A DNA stretch of 64,000 nucleotides from Melanocharis versteri. Its lineage: Eukaryota; Chordata; Aves; Passeriformes; Melanocharitidae. Location: positions 1,836,458 to 1,900,457 of the forward strand of contig VZTG01009080.1 of assembly GCA_013397845.1 (NCBI GenBank). Reading direction: 5' to 3'. Positions within the stretch are counted from its first letter, which is position 1, and the number at the start of each line of letters is the position of its first letter. A program made the translations under genes and the position numbers. Shown here piece by piece: positions 25,185-39,131 of this stretch. Below the pieces are notes generated by a model. It did not search any database and was not told the DNA's origin. It saw only the letters and a program-made list of their open reading frames with translations.

Positions 25185-25190
25185 AGTCAG
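25185..25190. repeat. Target site duplication AGTCAG, left copy
   Basis: A six-base direct repeat abuts the TG of the solo LTR and is repeated exactly at 25465-25470. Confidence 0.75.
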
Positions 25191-25464
25191 TGTCGCTGTG
25201 CGCAGCAATAGAGAGAGTAGACTCACACCAAGCCGTAGAAAGCAGAAGTGTGACAGACTTTATTTTGATTCTAACTTTTCTACAGAGATATATACATAAT
25301 AGTGATTGGACAGTGTCATCCCACCCCTCAGGGGGATTGGTTGAAGCCTTGCAGCTTCAGTTAGCAAAACATAAGATTAGAAAGAGAGAAGAATGTCCCA
25401 GTTTATCTTGTTTTCCTACAGAGCTTGTGAGAAGGAGAAAAATTCTTCGGACTGTACGTCCACA
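25191..25464 (-). mobile_element. Solo LTR of an endogenous retrovirus, 274 bp, antisense orientation
   Basis: The element is flanked by exact 6-bp duplications (AGTCAG) and begins TG and ends CA on both strands. Read on the minus strand it has LTR architecture in the right order: two CCAAT boxes (complement of attgg at 25336-25340 and 25305-25309), a TATA-like box (tatgtatatatc, about 25287-25298), an AATAAA signal (complement of 25259-25264), and a short U5 ending in GCGACA. A 6-bp duplication is typical of class II (beta/alpha-like, ERVK-type) avian elements. No internal retroviral genes are present, so this is the product of LTR-LTR recombination. Family not identified. The structure was found by eye, but four independent features agree. 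Confidence 0.82.
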
Positions 25465-25470
25465 AGTCAG
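25465..25470. repeat. Target site duplication AGTCAG, right copy
   Basis: Exact match to 25185-25190, directly after the terminal CA of the LTR. Confidence 0.75.
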
Positions 25471-27406
25471 GAAGCTGCTGAGAAAGGTTTTGTTTAGTTC
25501 CTCTGGTCATCTCTTGAGTGAGAGCCTTACACAGTAGTCTGTCTATTCCCTTACACATGGTAGTATTATCTAAACTAAGAAGAACAAGAAGCATCAAGAA
25601 ACTTTAAATAACAGATTGAAGTCATAATAACTTTTTTCTGGATGCTGAGACCTAAAGAAACCAGATGGAAAAATCTGATCTGGTTGTGGTCAGTCCAAGA
25701 GGTAGCAAACATGTTTGTATTAATTCATCCTTCTGGCCAAGGTGACAAGAAGCGGCATTTTACTAGGACATGAGAGGCTTGATTCTGTCTCTCATACATA
25801 TGAATTTAGTGCCATCTGAGATTCCCTCGGGTATCCCACCTGATGAACTTGGCCCACCACTTCAGCAAGGTGAAGACCTCTTCTAGTCCTGCTTCGTGTT
25901 TGCTGGGCCCATGTAGAGTCTTGGCAATCTTAGGCACCACTTGCCTGTTTTTAGGAAAGTGAGCTGCGCACAAGGTGATGGCTGGAGCGGCTTTTCCCTC
26001 ATCCAGTATTACACGTAGATAAGCTAAGTGCAGTTTTTTGTATGTGTGTATTTTGCAGTGTGTTTTATTCAAAAGACTGAAGGTGAGATGCAGTTGAGGA
26101 AAGTGCTGTGTGACAATAACCTAAACCATCACAGCTGGTTTTGCAGTGAAGAATTCAGAGCTTCTTCTGCTGCTGCATAGGAAGGGGAAAGTAGTACCAT
26201 CAATGGGGGTTTTTAAATTGTTTTCATGAACAATTGGATAGTAACTGCTTAGACCATTACATCATAACAATGCTGCAACACTCAAACATTGTTTTTAACA
26301 AGGGGTCAAGGTATTAATTTTTAATTAGGGAAGACAAAGATTAACAGTTTACAATATTCCTATGTGTTCTTCATTTGGCTAGGCCCTTAGTTAATTATAA
26401 CCCTAGGGAAAAAACAATATCCCCTCACCCAAAGACCATACCATTATCCCTAATTATTTGCATATTTTATAATATCTACATTCAGGAGGAGATAGAGAAC
26501 TAAACTGAAACATGGATTCAGTACAAACAAAAATAAGCTTTATTTAAAGAGACAATATTCTCCAATGGCTAGACTCAATCCCATTGACTACTTCCTGTTC
26601 TTTAGCCAAAACTCTCATGTCTCCCATAAATCTCGAGCTTTAATTTCTAGTCAAGGTATTAATTAAGCCGGATTGACTTCAAATGTCTATTGAATATGAA
26701 TTTACATCTGCCTCATATAACAGCTTTGAAAGGACTGGTCCTGTGATCCTCTATCTTCATCAGTTCTTCGGACCTATTACCTGTTCAGAAAAGTATACAA
26801 AACTTAGAAGGCACAGGTGGATGCCTCTACAACGGTGTTGATTACTAGCCCAGTTGTCAGGACTCTGCTTCCTGACAGCTCCTCCAGCACAGGTGCTTCT
26901 TGATCTATGCTGCTGATGGTCAGGATGGGCAGGTGATTGCTGCTTGGCATCTTTGAACTCCTGATTCTGGGTATCCTTTTTTCTCTTTTTTGCCTCCAAC
27001 AATCTTGCTCTGTATCTGAATGTTTACTATCCAATCATCTGATTTTTGGCCAGGACTTCAATGGTTCCTTGCTGGCAATTTCCAAGGCTGCAGAAAGCTG
27101 CCAAGGGGGTCATTAGCACAAATCCATAAACATCTGCTGTGAGAGGGAGTTTTTTTGCCAAAGATAGTAAAATTTGGAAGGAAGTAAAGCTGCCCCAAAG
27201 AAGTCAAGGGAAGCAGCACTTCATCTGTAAATGAAATTAAGCTCTGCTGGGAACAAGGACTTTTCCTTCTGCATTCAGATTGATGGTTCAGCAGTCTGGT
27301 GCCTGAGCAATCTCCTGGAAACTGAAGTTGGAGGTATTTGCTTCTGGAAGAAGAAAGATGGGAACTTAATATTCCTTCTGCAAGATGTTAAAGGAAGTAC
27401 AAGAGC

Positions 27407-27423
27407 ATACATACATACATACT
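27407..27423 (+). repeat. (CATA)n microsatellite
   Basis: Four CATA units plus a partial unit. Confidence 0.9.
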
Positions 27424-28369
27424 TTACATACTGGTTAGGGTGCAATCATTTATATATGTTGAGGTTTACACAGCTCATCTGCCCATTGCATGCTGCTGAA
27501 TGTTTGGTGATGATAGCACATAAGTGGTCTGGTAGTGAATTTGATATCTGCCCTTTTCCTCTTTTTCTCCTACCTGATAAATCTGTGTGTGTTGAATGCA
27601 CACAGGTGCTTGTGTCTAATCCATGAACTATGTGCTAGGGAAGAAAAGGAAGGACTAGACTAATTTCTAAGTAACTGGGATGTCACTCAACTGAGTACCA
27701 GATCAGCACTCAAGTGAGCTCCCCCAGGTGAAGGACAAAGGTTTTTATCCACCCACGGAGTACCCAGTGATTTACTGGGAAAGGAAGTGAATTGGAAGAA
27801 AAGTCTCTGCAGGTTAAGTATATTCCCTTATAGATGAAGCACAAAATTAAAGATCGTGGGTATCTGGACATGTCCGATGCCCCTCAAACCAGCCTTCTAA
27901 CTGCATAAGAGATCCTACTCACTTCCAGAGATACAAAGATCATGGAAGAGGTAAGAGAGGACGAGACAAAAATATCTATGATGGAACACTTTGCAGGCAC
28001 ACTGAACAATTTCCTCATTTATTACAAGTGGATGTAACTTCAAGCACAAAGTAATGAGCAATTAAGTGATGTGATCTAGGGGAAAGTTAGCTGGCAAATA
28101 ATTTTTTTCAAAAAACTAGTTCCAGAAGACAGCATATTAAAATATTTAACTTTATGGATGACCATAGCTGCTGTTTTCTTTCTGTGTAAACAAGTATGAT
28201 AGGAAACTAGAAAACAGCATCACCTATTTAGAGATATGGTACTTACAGCTGGAATTCTCCACGCAAGATCACTATACTGAAATGGAGGACAGCCCAAATC
28301 AAACTTTCCACTCACCTCCAAGTAAGGACATATCAAGTAAATCTTTTGGACTCTCTTGGTTTTTTTGCC

Positions 28370-28460
28370 AAAGATTATATAGAATAATCTATGTAATTAC
28401 ATTGGATATAACTATATAAGCAAAAATATATTGATTATATAATTATATAGACTACAGAAT
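28370..28460. repeat. AT-rich stretch with a perfect 14-bp palindrome
   Basis: Repeated attatata-like segments flank the perfect palindrome tatataattatata at 28436-28449. This is low-complexity sequence capable of cruciform formation; no function is assigned. Confidence 0.7.
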
Positions 28461-31400
28461 AATACATAAGAAGAATTGGGCCCTAAAAAATTATGAGAAT
28501 ATTACAGAATTCTTTAAGTTAGTCTCTAGTGAGGGATGGCCTCTCCCTGTGGTATAAAGATTCTACTATCAGTTGTGCACAATTTTGCTGAACTTTCCAC
28601 CATGGAGAATTGTGAGGAGGTGGGATTTTTTTGCTTGCTCACTGCAAAAACATTTCTGTTGCTTCTAAGAATGAGATTAGGGAAAACACATCACTTTGCC
28701 TGTATTGACTGTGACTAGGATTCTTTCACTAAGATGTCCTTATGCTCTCATGGCTGGGAACAGCGATTTGAGGCCTGATGTGGCATTGCAGCGTTTTCTT
28801 TCAGGGATGTTTCTTTTGTCATTATTGCACATTAACTGCTCAGATATGGCCCCATTACAAGTCTTTAGAAAATGTCTGTCTTCATATGCTCTTTGCAGAG
28901 TTGTCAGGCTGGCTGCTGCCTTGTGAAAGGGCACGTTTACAGTGAGTGTGCTCTAGCTTTTTACAGATGTTCTTCCTGGGTCCTTTGGTACCAAAAATGA
29001 GATCAAGCACATCCCTCTCGCCCTATCATGCCCTTCTCATGTAAAAAGGAAAAAAATTCCTGAGTGGAATAAGAAGGAGAAAGAACAAGTCCTAGACTAG
29101 GATGGTAAAGAGAAAATGAAATGGGGTAAGGATCTGAAAAGTTAAACTGTCAGGCCTTGGGGAAGACTCAGAGAGTAGGGGAGTCTGGCATTCAGACTGA
29201 GGACAGAAAGGATGTCTGAGACTTAGTAATGAATTCAGAGGCAGGACGGAGGAGGGCATTCCACCCACATAACCTGGGAGACTAGAACTAGCGTGTCAGA
29301 GGTGAAGGTTAGCATGGGAGGAAGAGGTGTGGAGAGTCTAATAGAGTTGCCTGACATTAGCTAAGCCAGGAGTTTTAAGAAAATATAGTCTGTGTTCAGT
29401 GTAACTAAACGGCATCATAAAGTGTATAGAGCCGCATTAAGACTGTGGGAATCTGGAGGTCAAATTATGATGCCATTTTCGTCTTGCTTTATTAGACCAA
29501 TAGAGAAAGGCTGAGGTTTTGGTTGGTTTGTTTGGTTTTTTCTCTGTGCAACTTTGAAAGAGAATTAATCCTTTTTTTTTTTTTCTGACAAGCATAAAAA
29601 GAATTCTGCTCCTCAAAGTGCAAGCATTTATGAGGACTCAGTGCAAGCAAGAGCCTGAAAAGCCTAGGAACATTTGCAGTGCTTGCCTCGGAGCATGTGT
29701 TACACCCTGCATGATACTAACCACCTAGAGGACTGGTGTACCACAGCACATGCAGTGATACCCTGCAGTGTGGTCGCTTCTGATATTTATACAGCCTAGA
29801 AAACAGAGACTCAAGGGAGAAATGATCACAGAATATAAATACTTTCTGGTAGAATAAGGAGCAATGGCCTGAAACTAAGAGAGGAAACATTTAGACTTGC
29901 TATTAGAAAAATGTCCTTAATGGTGAGAGCAATTGGGCAGAAGAGCAGATTACAATGAGAAGAGATCAAGGAACTGCTGCTATTTTAGATTACATTACGC
30001 TGAGAATAATAGCAAAAGCCAACAATACCCGTGGAAGTTCACTTTAAGCATTTCATACTTATAACAGGCAGGATTTTTAAATAACAACATACAGTTATTA
30101 TGGATTCTTTTTCTTCTGATTATTTTTCAAAGCAGTGTATACAATATGTAATGATTGCAACCAAAGAAAATGGATTCGGGGAAAACCATAGGAAACTGAA
30201 AAAATGCCCAATGAGGTTCTGAAAATTCTTCACCGGAATGAAGATACAGCACATAGACTCATAGTATTTCTTGGTTACCACTTCTGGAAAACTTAGAACA
30301 ATACTAAGTACCATGAACTGAACTACCTGAGAGAGCTAAGCCAGTTTGTGACAGGAGAGATGTGTTCAGCAGTGGCCAAATCATGTGCAACCTCACTTTT
30401 CCAGTAGCATGAAGCTTTGCAGCTCTGAAACCTGACTGATCTCTCATGATGGATGTGGAGGAGTGGTCATATGGGGAGAAAAAAGACTAGATATGTTGTA
30501 GCACCAAAGAATGTGTTCAACAACTTTGCCATTTGAAGCAGGCAGGCCTCAAAAACCTTTGCAATGCTAACAGGTTTTCTCCTGTTTGTGTGCAGTTTAT
30601 TGCCTCTTGCACATGCTTTTGTCTTGAGTCAGAATCTCGGTCATGCACTAACACTAAATTATGACAGTAGTAATAAAAAAATACTACATAGTTATTACAG
30701 TTTTGGCTTACAATATGATTTGATATAAGAGAACTAATTACATTATTTGAAACGAAGAGAGGCAAGCATAATACCCCATGCAAGATGTTGCAGAAACAAA
30801 ATAATAATCTCATAATGTTGCTTTGTTTCTGATTTTTAATAGCAGGCAACATCTGGAATAAGTAAATGTTATCTAGTTTCACGAAGAATCGGAAAGGCTA
30901 CATACCAAACCTTTTACAATTGAAAATAATGAATGCCTCTGGAAATATTTTTGAGTTATGATGGAAAGGAAATTTTTATTGTTCTTAGCTACTCATTTGC
31001 ACTGTTGATATTAAAATTTAAACCATCTTAGCACAAAGTCTCTGAACCAAAAATAAATAATCACTGACTGAGATAAATAGTGAGATGCCTGATTGAATGT
31101 AACACTGACAGTGGTATTGGAACGCTTCAAAGCCCCAGCAGATGTTATGGTTCAAAGAGGATGTTCATAAAAATATGTATCTATATATCCCTTTGCAAAG
31201 TATTTCTCTCTTTAGGCAGCAACTTAAATCAATTAGTATCCTCTACAAGAATGATGAGGGGAAAGTAACTATGGAAGTTATAAGCTGCAAAGATAGTTCT
31301 TGAGCTCAGGATGTATTTTTCAAGAGTAATGTTTCACTGCAGATGTGATGATCCAAAGTGCCTCCTCTTTTTGTTACATGAAATATATGATAGCACAGGT

Positions 31401-34400
31401 ACTTCAACTGTGTGTCACACCAAGCACAGGAGACTTTTATCTAACCTTCACCATCCATTGATTACCTGCCATACATTCTGTGGCCTAAGCTGACCTATTT
31501 GTTTTTATAGTTTAGAAATACATTTAGGGCACACATTTTAAAAAATATTTTGGTGTTGTTAAGACTGTATGCTTAACTATTCAATCACAAGTGATATAAC
31601 AAAACTAGTGAGGATTTCAGCATAACCACACAAAAATAAACTTATAACTGTGTCATGTAGTCTTGGGAGATTAACTGATAAAGAGGCAAAATTAGCTTGT
31701 TCTTATCTAGACTGTCCATATTTTTATTTTGAGGAGTAGGGGTTTTTTAATGCCATTTAAAAGATCTGCCCCATTACACTGTGGCTTTGCAATAAAAACT
31801 CAGTGTGGGACAGAGGAACAGCTGTGCTATCTCAGAAGTATCTTAGTGAACCTAAAATTGCCTCACACAATTTTTTTTCCCTTTGTCAAAAACTTGGATA
31901 ATGTGGCTGAACACAGTTTGATTTTTCTTTTAGTTTTCTCAAAGCTCTTAGAAAAATAATTCATGTCTTTCCTTTTACCTGGGGGAACTACTTTTCAAAA
32001 TACGTATTTAAGTATCCAATTCTCCATCAAAACAATTTTGTCTGTATGCTTTTGATAAACCTAGCTTAGAACCACAAACCGTCATATTTTCCATGATCCA
32101 GAAGCGGACTAAGGTAGTATTTACATTTGCAGGGGCAGAGCTCTGCTAACGAGGAGTCAAACCTCTCCTTCATCTTCTCCCTTCTTGCCTTTTCTTTGTA
32201 CACAAGAATCTGTATGCAGCACTGGTCTGTGAAAGAAGTAAAATACTTTGGTTTGTGCCCTTGCGAAAAAAGGATAAGGAAAAAATGGTCAATCAGCACC
32301 TTTTCTTTTGATTCCTTCTTCATAAATAAGCACCCTTACCCCGCAAAGGTAAGGTTTAGACAACATCACAGATGGTGATGGAAGATGGGTGAGAGTTCTC
32401 TCTGGCTCATTTACTGGAGCCAAATGCAGCTCTCAGAAGAGAGCTGGTAAGGACCAGATTTCAGACAAAGTGAATAGGTCCACAAAATGTGCCAAAGCAC
32501 AGGGCAGGTTTTGGTGATAGATAAGAGGGCACAGGTAATATCTGCCTTAACTCTTAAATGTGAGTGACAGAAGTAGTTGAAATACTGGCAATGGTCCATC
32601 AGTTACACGGACTGAATCCTATTGGCTCTGTTTAACCTACAGAATTCAAGGAGGAGTGTCTTGGCTACACATCTGAGAAGAGTGGAAGGGTGTAACCTTG
32701 TACTCTACAGAGTTGTGTACAGCATAAAATTGAATTATGATAACGTAAACCATAAGAACAAACAATTCTAGCAAAATATTTAGTGTCTTCAGGATGGCAG
32801 GACTGCAACTGCAACAAGATGGGTACAGTCCACTGTGGCTTGTGAATGTTACATGAACTCCATCTAGAACAAGATATTTTTAAAATCTTTCCTCATAAAA
32901 TGGATATGCAGTTTTAAACAAGTTCATTCACAGAGAAAATTTAAGAAAAATATAAGCAAGTATCTGCAGTACACTGAAACTCTAAAATAATAATAGTACA
33001 AAGTTCAGCACTGCAAAGCTGTTTCCTGCCTCCTGAGACCCAGACACTGGAGAGCCACTGATTGCCAGATCTGTGCAGCAACATGATGAGACTGGCACTT
33101 TGGGGATACATCTCTTTGCTGAACTGCATTAAAAAGAGCAAGGGGGTTGTTTTGATCTTTTAGAGCAATTTTTATTTTTGTCATGTGGCTTTATAATATC
33201 AAGATTAACACTTAGAGAGCATATATGTGTGCGTTCATTACTGCCATCATAACAAAAAATAATTCTAAAATATGCTGTTGAAAAACCCCTTTTTTGACTA
33301 TTTGTGGTATTTTTGCATTACTTTAAAGAAAACCTACTCTTAGAAAAATAAAATCTTAGTTTATGAAAGAAAATGTTTGCACATCATGGAAGAAATCTGC
33401 TTTGAACATCCCCAATAATTTTGTTAGTGACAAGGAGAAGCCATAATCTTTGAACAAATGAAATGCAGGAGGCTTTTTCGGTGATGGCTGCTCAGAGCAG
33501 CCTAAATTTGCAAGAGCAGCATTCTTCGTCTTCAGTTTCTTAAATCGTCAAGGAAGACTTCAGCACTGCCCTGAAAAAGACAAGAATGCAATATGTTTGG
33601 GTTCTTTCTACTTTTTGCCATTTATTGACTAGGAAATCATCAGCTTATGGGAACCCCTTGTTAAGAGATGGGATTACGTGAATGAAAGGCTAGAATCCTC
33701 GTGTCCTCTCTCCCTTCTTGAGAGGGTGCAGCCCTGTAGGACTCAAATCTACTGATGGGTCCCATTCGCCCTGAATGCAAAGCACACTTGCTCCAGAGCA
33801 ATCAGCAGCATAGCGTTTCTAGTCTTGTGGCTGACTGGACAAGACAAATCATGAGTTTAGCTCAGTCTTAACTATTTGTTGAGAGAAGGATCTATGGATA
33901 ATTTTCCCTGGTTGCTCCTTTTTCAAAGCAGTACAGAATGAGCATTACCTATGCCAATGTGCTCCATGAATCTGAGGCAGGAAAGAAGTGAAAATACCAT
34001 AATCACCGCTTTGGAAATGCAGTAAGATTTAGACAGAATCATTACTGAAGCTGGAATTTAGCCAGAATGCTGAGTCTGAACGCATTTTCTGTTCCAAATA
34101 TTGCTGTGGATCCTTTCCTGACTGCATGTGGCCAGAACCTGATTTTTCACATGTGTTACAGCAAGCTGCCATCTCCTTTCATCCTTGTCCTAGATTAAGA
34201 ATGACATATTACATCCAAATCATAGACCTGCATTATCAACAGCTCATAAAACAGTCTTCAACATAATCAGTGTAAGTAATTTACCAGATAAAAGAATGTT
34301 AATAGCAAGTACAGTATAATTTATGTGGACACAAATTGTACCTATCTTTCAGAAGAAGAAAGGCACTGCTGCGTACAAAGAGTGGATCAAGAGCAAGGTC

Positions 34401-37400
34401 AAGTGTAAGCACTTCTGTTTAACATGCACAGCCTGAAAACAGCAGGAAGAGCTTTCAAAGACAGATGGAAATTATACCAAATAAAGTTATTATAAATAAT
34501 TGCTGTTTTTACGCTCCTAGTGGGTTTGATATGAGAGGCAGTTATAAATGGAAGACCTATTCTTTAGAAGGCATTTGATGAAGACCTCATTTCATAAAAG
34601 GGTTGAAAGTTTACAACTTGTAATACTAGAGGGAAATGGTCATTTTAGTTAGATAAGTTTCTCAGCTAGCGTATGTAGGTGTATATGAAACACTGATACA
34701 GGAGATTTTGTTCACAATTCTTGCATCTCAGTTATATATGTCTTAAAAGCAAACACAGGTGAACTTTTGCCTTTGGATTTATGGAGCACCTTCTCTTTCC
34801 GAAATTGCCAGTGCCTAAAATGTACTTTGAGTGAACTAGACTGTGAAAATTAAGTATTTCCTTGATGTGTAGTAATCCCAAGGCTTGGGATTTGTTAGCT
34901 GCACAAAAGATCACATTTTGCCTATATTTTTCTCTCTCCTCTTTATAACTCTATCTCATAAGGTTTAAGTAGAATATTCAGAACCGTCATGCTATATCTT
35001 CATAGTATCTAACAACAAAGCTTCCACTTCTCAGGGAACCTGCTCTTTGCATCATGAAGGGTTTCCCAGATCTAATTCTTCAGCAAGGGAAGAAACCTCA
35101 AGCTCTTCACTCTTGTGGTAGAACATGGACTTTCTGAAGCATGGGACAAAATGGCACTTTACTAACTGGCTTTCAGAAGGTTGTTTAGGCGAGACGTAGT
35201 TTGATGCAATACGAGGAATGGTTATTAAGAGATGAAACTGCACTATGTGTTGCATGGAGATCACCTCAAAAATGTGTTGTCTATCATTCTGAAAACCTTT
35301 ATGCTTCAGAGATCAGCTATGCATTCCAGTGGATGGGGGTAGATTTCTCTCTTCTAAACCTCCATATTTTTCAGCAAGGTAAATAAACCTGGAATAAGCT
35401 GGCAGACAGATGCCTTTCTGGACAAGATACTAGACAAGGACTGCGGCAAAGTGAATTTTTCACTGGATTTCCCATAGACATTTTTAGTTCATTACTGTTC
35501 GGTTCTGGTTCTATGTCTTTATGCTGTGGAAAAATTCCAGCTCCCCCCCCTAAATTTACTTGGGAAAAGTAGGGAATAAATAAGGCCAGATGTGTCACAC
35601 CGATAGTACCTTGTCAGTACATATCAGTACATTTGCTGCTCGGTATATACTAATTTTCACTCCATTTTCTTCACCTCCTTGAGTCAGCCCTGTGTCCAAA
35701 GGCCTGTGTTTCAGGCTTGTGCTTTGGGAGCTTTGCACAGCTGATAACATAACTCATCTGGTCAACTCTCCCGTCTATTCAGACTTTTAGTCATGCTCTG
35801 ACCAACAGTGAGGGTAAAGTGGTTTTAACAGGTAGGTGAACAAAAAGAGATGTCAGAGCTCTGCGGCATTTCTGATCCCAGAAACATCGCTGGGGATGCT
35901 TTAGCTGATGCCTTTTCCTTGAAGTACATGCCACGTCATGTAACAAAGGCAAACTTTCCAAGCTTCATAGACAGAACAGGAATCTCAGCCACAGCACAGC
36001 TGGCATATGGATATACACATATATATACACACATATTCACATCTATACTGAACAAAGGTAACTGAATGAAAGTCAGCTATCCACAAAGTCCCCTGGCAGT
36101 TAGGTCATGATACAAGCCCTGCTTTTCACTGTCCTCAGTTGTGTTCTTGCCTGAGTTCACTGCGAAAAACCTTTCATGCTGTACCCACTGCAGGGAAGCA
36201 AAGAAGGCAGCAGAAAGGCTCCTTGCTGTAAGGAGACAAGAAGCTGACCAAGGTGACTAAGGAGAAATTGAATTTCAAATACTCACACACACCCCATCCA
36301 CCTCACAGTTAATGATACAATGATTCCATGGGTCTATGAAGCCTAAGGCTACAGGCCCATTCTGAACTCCATCTTTTATGTACCACTGCACCCACACGGT
36401 TCAAGTTTCAGAAAGGGCACAAGGATACATTTCTCCTCTCTATCAGTGATGCTTCCATCTCAGCAAAGTCTTCAAAGAAGAATCCTGTAATAAAATCCAT
36501 TTTTTCTTCTCTTAGAGACCATGTTGCACATTACTAGTAGAAAGGCAAATGCAGTGTAAAACATTCATTTCTATTTTCCAAAAGAAATTTCTTTGGTCTT
36601 AAAATAAAGTTACATTTATTTTCTTGAAAATGTCATATAAAATTTTCAGGGTACCATCTCTCCCTTTTTTTTTTTCATACTGACCAACTTGCCTCTTTCC
36701 AGAAAGCAAACTGGATGCAACTTGAGACCACACATGCTTCCTAGAAGATCAATATTTAATAGTGATGTGTATAATAATCCACAAATTTCACAGAGAAAAA
36801 GGAATAGGCTTATGATCTTAGCAGGACAGTATGAGTCAGTCCTAATCCCAAGTGAATATGCTTGGGGGAAAATCGTTTTAATCTGTATTGCCATACTGCA
36901 CCAGAAGTCTATGAAATTCTTTTCAAGCACCTCTTTCATGGCTTGCAAACTGATCACTCAGATCTTCCCTTGTTTTAAATGAAAAAAAGAAAGCAAAAAA
37001 AAAAAATCAAGAGGATAAGAAAAAATGAGCATATAATCCCCTCCCCAAAAGTCCATTTGCAGCATCAAGAGAAAATACCCTGTCTTGTGACACTGACAGA
37101 ATTCATAGAAGAGCGTGTGCCTTTTCTTATTTTTTTAAACAGGAAACTTATGGGAGAAGAACAATTCCCTAAGATTCTCACTTTTCTGAAGAGCTTCTTC
37201 CTTGACTCTTACCCTGCTTTCCTCTTGCCATCAACCTTCTGACTCAAAGGTGCAATGCACATCTCTCTCTCCCTCTTTCCTCTCTTTTCAGCCTTCAAAA
37301 ATGAATTAATTAAATTTCCCTGAAGTCTTTACAAGGCATGGGCTCCTTTAGATTCCTTTCATAGAAAATTTATTTGGGAGGTTAGAAAAATCTTTCTTTT

Positions 37401-38359
37401 TACCAGAAGACTGAAAAATGGCAAGCTTCAGCTGACTGTCCTATCATCCTTACAGTTGTGCATACAGTCTGCTAAAGAAATTCATGCTGTTCATTCCCTT
37501 ACCTGTTTGTTTCAATCTGGGTTTGTCTGTTGGGTTGTTGCATCTTGCATCTGTAATTTTGGTTATATAATTATTTTCACTAACATCATGGACTATGACT
37601 CCATGACTCTATAATCCAAGAAATTAAACCCTGGCAACTTCAATCTAAATGTATTTCAGACCTTAAGTATTATTTTAAAGCAATGGACTAAAAATGGATA
37701 TAGTCACAGCCAGTTTTTGTGGATAACCTATTTACTCCGCTATATGAAACACATATTTCTTTTCAGTTTTAAGGCTCTTCACAACATTATCTACTTTCAA
37801 AAACTACTGTGTTTGCCTACCAGTTCTTCCAGATTTAGATAAGTTAGAATCGGATAAGGATATTGGAAGTTGCAGGTAACTCATGTTTGTTGACTGATTG
37901 GTCTTTATCCTAGTACTTTGGAGACAAAATCGATTTTCTTTATCCAGTATTATTGAGGGCAACCCTGGTTTCAGTTCGCTTTGTGGAAGCAAGCTCACCC
38001 TTTTTAGTTCTGAAAAGAAGCAATGAATTTTTTTTTTCCATTTATGGGAAATTCCCCAAGGAATGGGAGAAAACAATTGTAATTTATAGAAGTAGACAAA
38101 ACCCACTGGAATTGTCTGTTGATTAGTAACGAGAAACAATCTCTTAGTGACCAATTATGAGTTGAGCAGGAGCAGACTGCTGCTCAGTGCAGTACTGGGG
38201 AAGAAGGTAGAGGAAGGACACAGAAAGAAACAAGACACTGAAAGTGATGAGGTGGGAAAATTATCTCTTCATCTCATGCTGAGTTGATCTGAAAGTAGCT
38301 GACATTTTCAATACCAGAAAAAGGGTATAGTAGCAGTCATAAGGCTAAAAATGTGCCAA

Positions 38360-39131
38360 GGATAACAGCATGAGCTTCTATAAGGCAAAGTGCCCCAACA
38401 ACCCCATGCAACCCTACAGCCTTTGAGAAGAGTGGCTTGAGAGATGCTCAGCAGAAAGGGGCTTAGGGGTGCTGGCCAACATGAGGCTGAACACGAGCCA
38501 GCATTTGCCCAGGTGGCCAAGAAGGCCTATGGCATCAGGAATAGAGTGGTCAGCAGGATGAGGGCAGTGATTGTCCCCCAGTGACTGCCCCCATTGGCAG
38601 TGGTGGGGCCACACTTCAAATCCTGTGTCCAGTTCTGGGCCTCTCACTTCAGAAAGGACATTGAGGTGCTGGAGCGTGTCCAGAGAAGGGAAACAGAGCT
38701 GGTGAAGGGTCTGGAGCATAAGTCCCGTAAGAAGTAGCTGAGGAAGCCCAGGGTGTTTAGCCTGAAGAAAAAGAGGCTCAGGGGAGACCTTACCACTGTC
38801 TATAACTACACAGAAGGAGGTTGTAGTGAAGTGGGGGTTGGCTTCTTCTGCCACGTCTCAAGTGAAAGGACAAGAGGAAAGGGCTCTCAGTTGTGCCAGG
38901 GGGGGTTTAAATTAGATATCAGAAAAAAAGTTTTCACTGAAAGTGTGATTAGGCTCTGGAATAATTCACCCAGGGAAGTGGTGGAGTCACTGTCTCTGGA
39001 AGTTTTCAAGAGCTGTCTGGATGTGGCACTTGGGGATATGATTTAGGGGTAACTATGGTGTTGTTGGGCTGACAGTCAGACTGGATGACCTTGAAGGTCT
39101 CTTCCAACCTTGATGACTCCGTGATTCCATG
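38360..39131 (+). mobile_element. CR1 LINE, 3' fragment (about 770 bp), sense orientation
   Basis: The sequence reads as the C-terminal part of CR1 ORF2 and the CR1 3' end. A continuous frame at 38753-39046 encodes the typical tail (RLRGDLTTVYNY, then SSERTRGKG, then REVVESLSLEVFKSCLDVAL). Upstream, 38360-38750 matches the CR1 segment running from the tataaggcaaagtgcc area through ggtggccaagaaggcc to ggacattgaggtgctggagc, with substitutions and stops. The copy ends with the CR1 3' signature, ggatgaccttgaaggtctct followed by the gattccatg octamer. It is 5'-truncated, as nearly all CR1 copies are. There is no obvious target duplication, which is usual for CR1. Confidence 0.93.

Larger units (their letters stand above)
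25471..38359. other. Intergenic, AT-rich, no gene seen
   Basis: About 12.9 kb without a recognisable exon or large repeat. It includes an ACAT microsatellite (27407-27423) and an AT palindrome area (28370-28460). A minus-strand open frame at 25806-26072 (88 codons) is less AT-biased than its surroundings but matches nothing I know. Frames at 27231-27626 and 30517-30882 look like chance. A CA/TA-rich stretch lies near 36008-36045. Confidence 0.55.

Noticed and set aside
27231..27626. 131-codon plus-strand frame
   Set aside because: It reads through an ACAT microsatellite and has no recognisable domain; most likely chance.
38414..38854. 146-codon minus-strand frame
   Set aside because: It is antisense to the CR1 ORF2 remnant on the plus strand and matches no protein.
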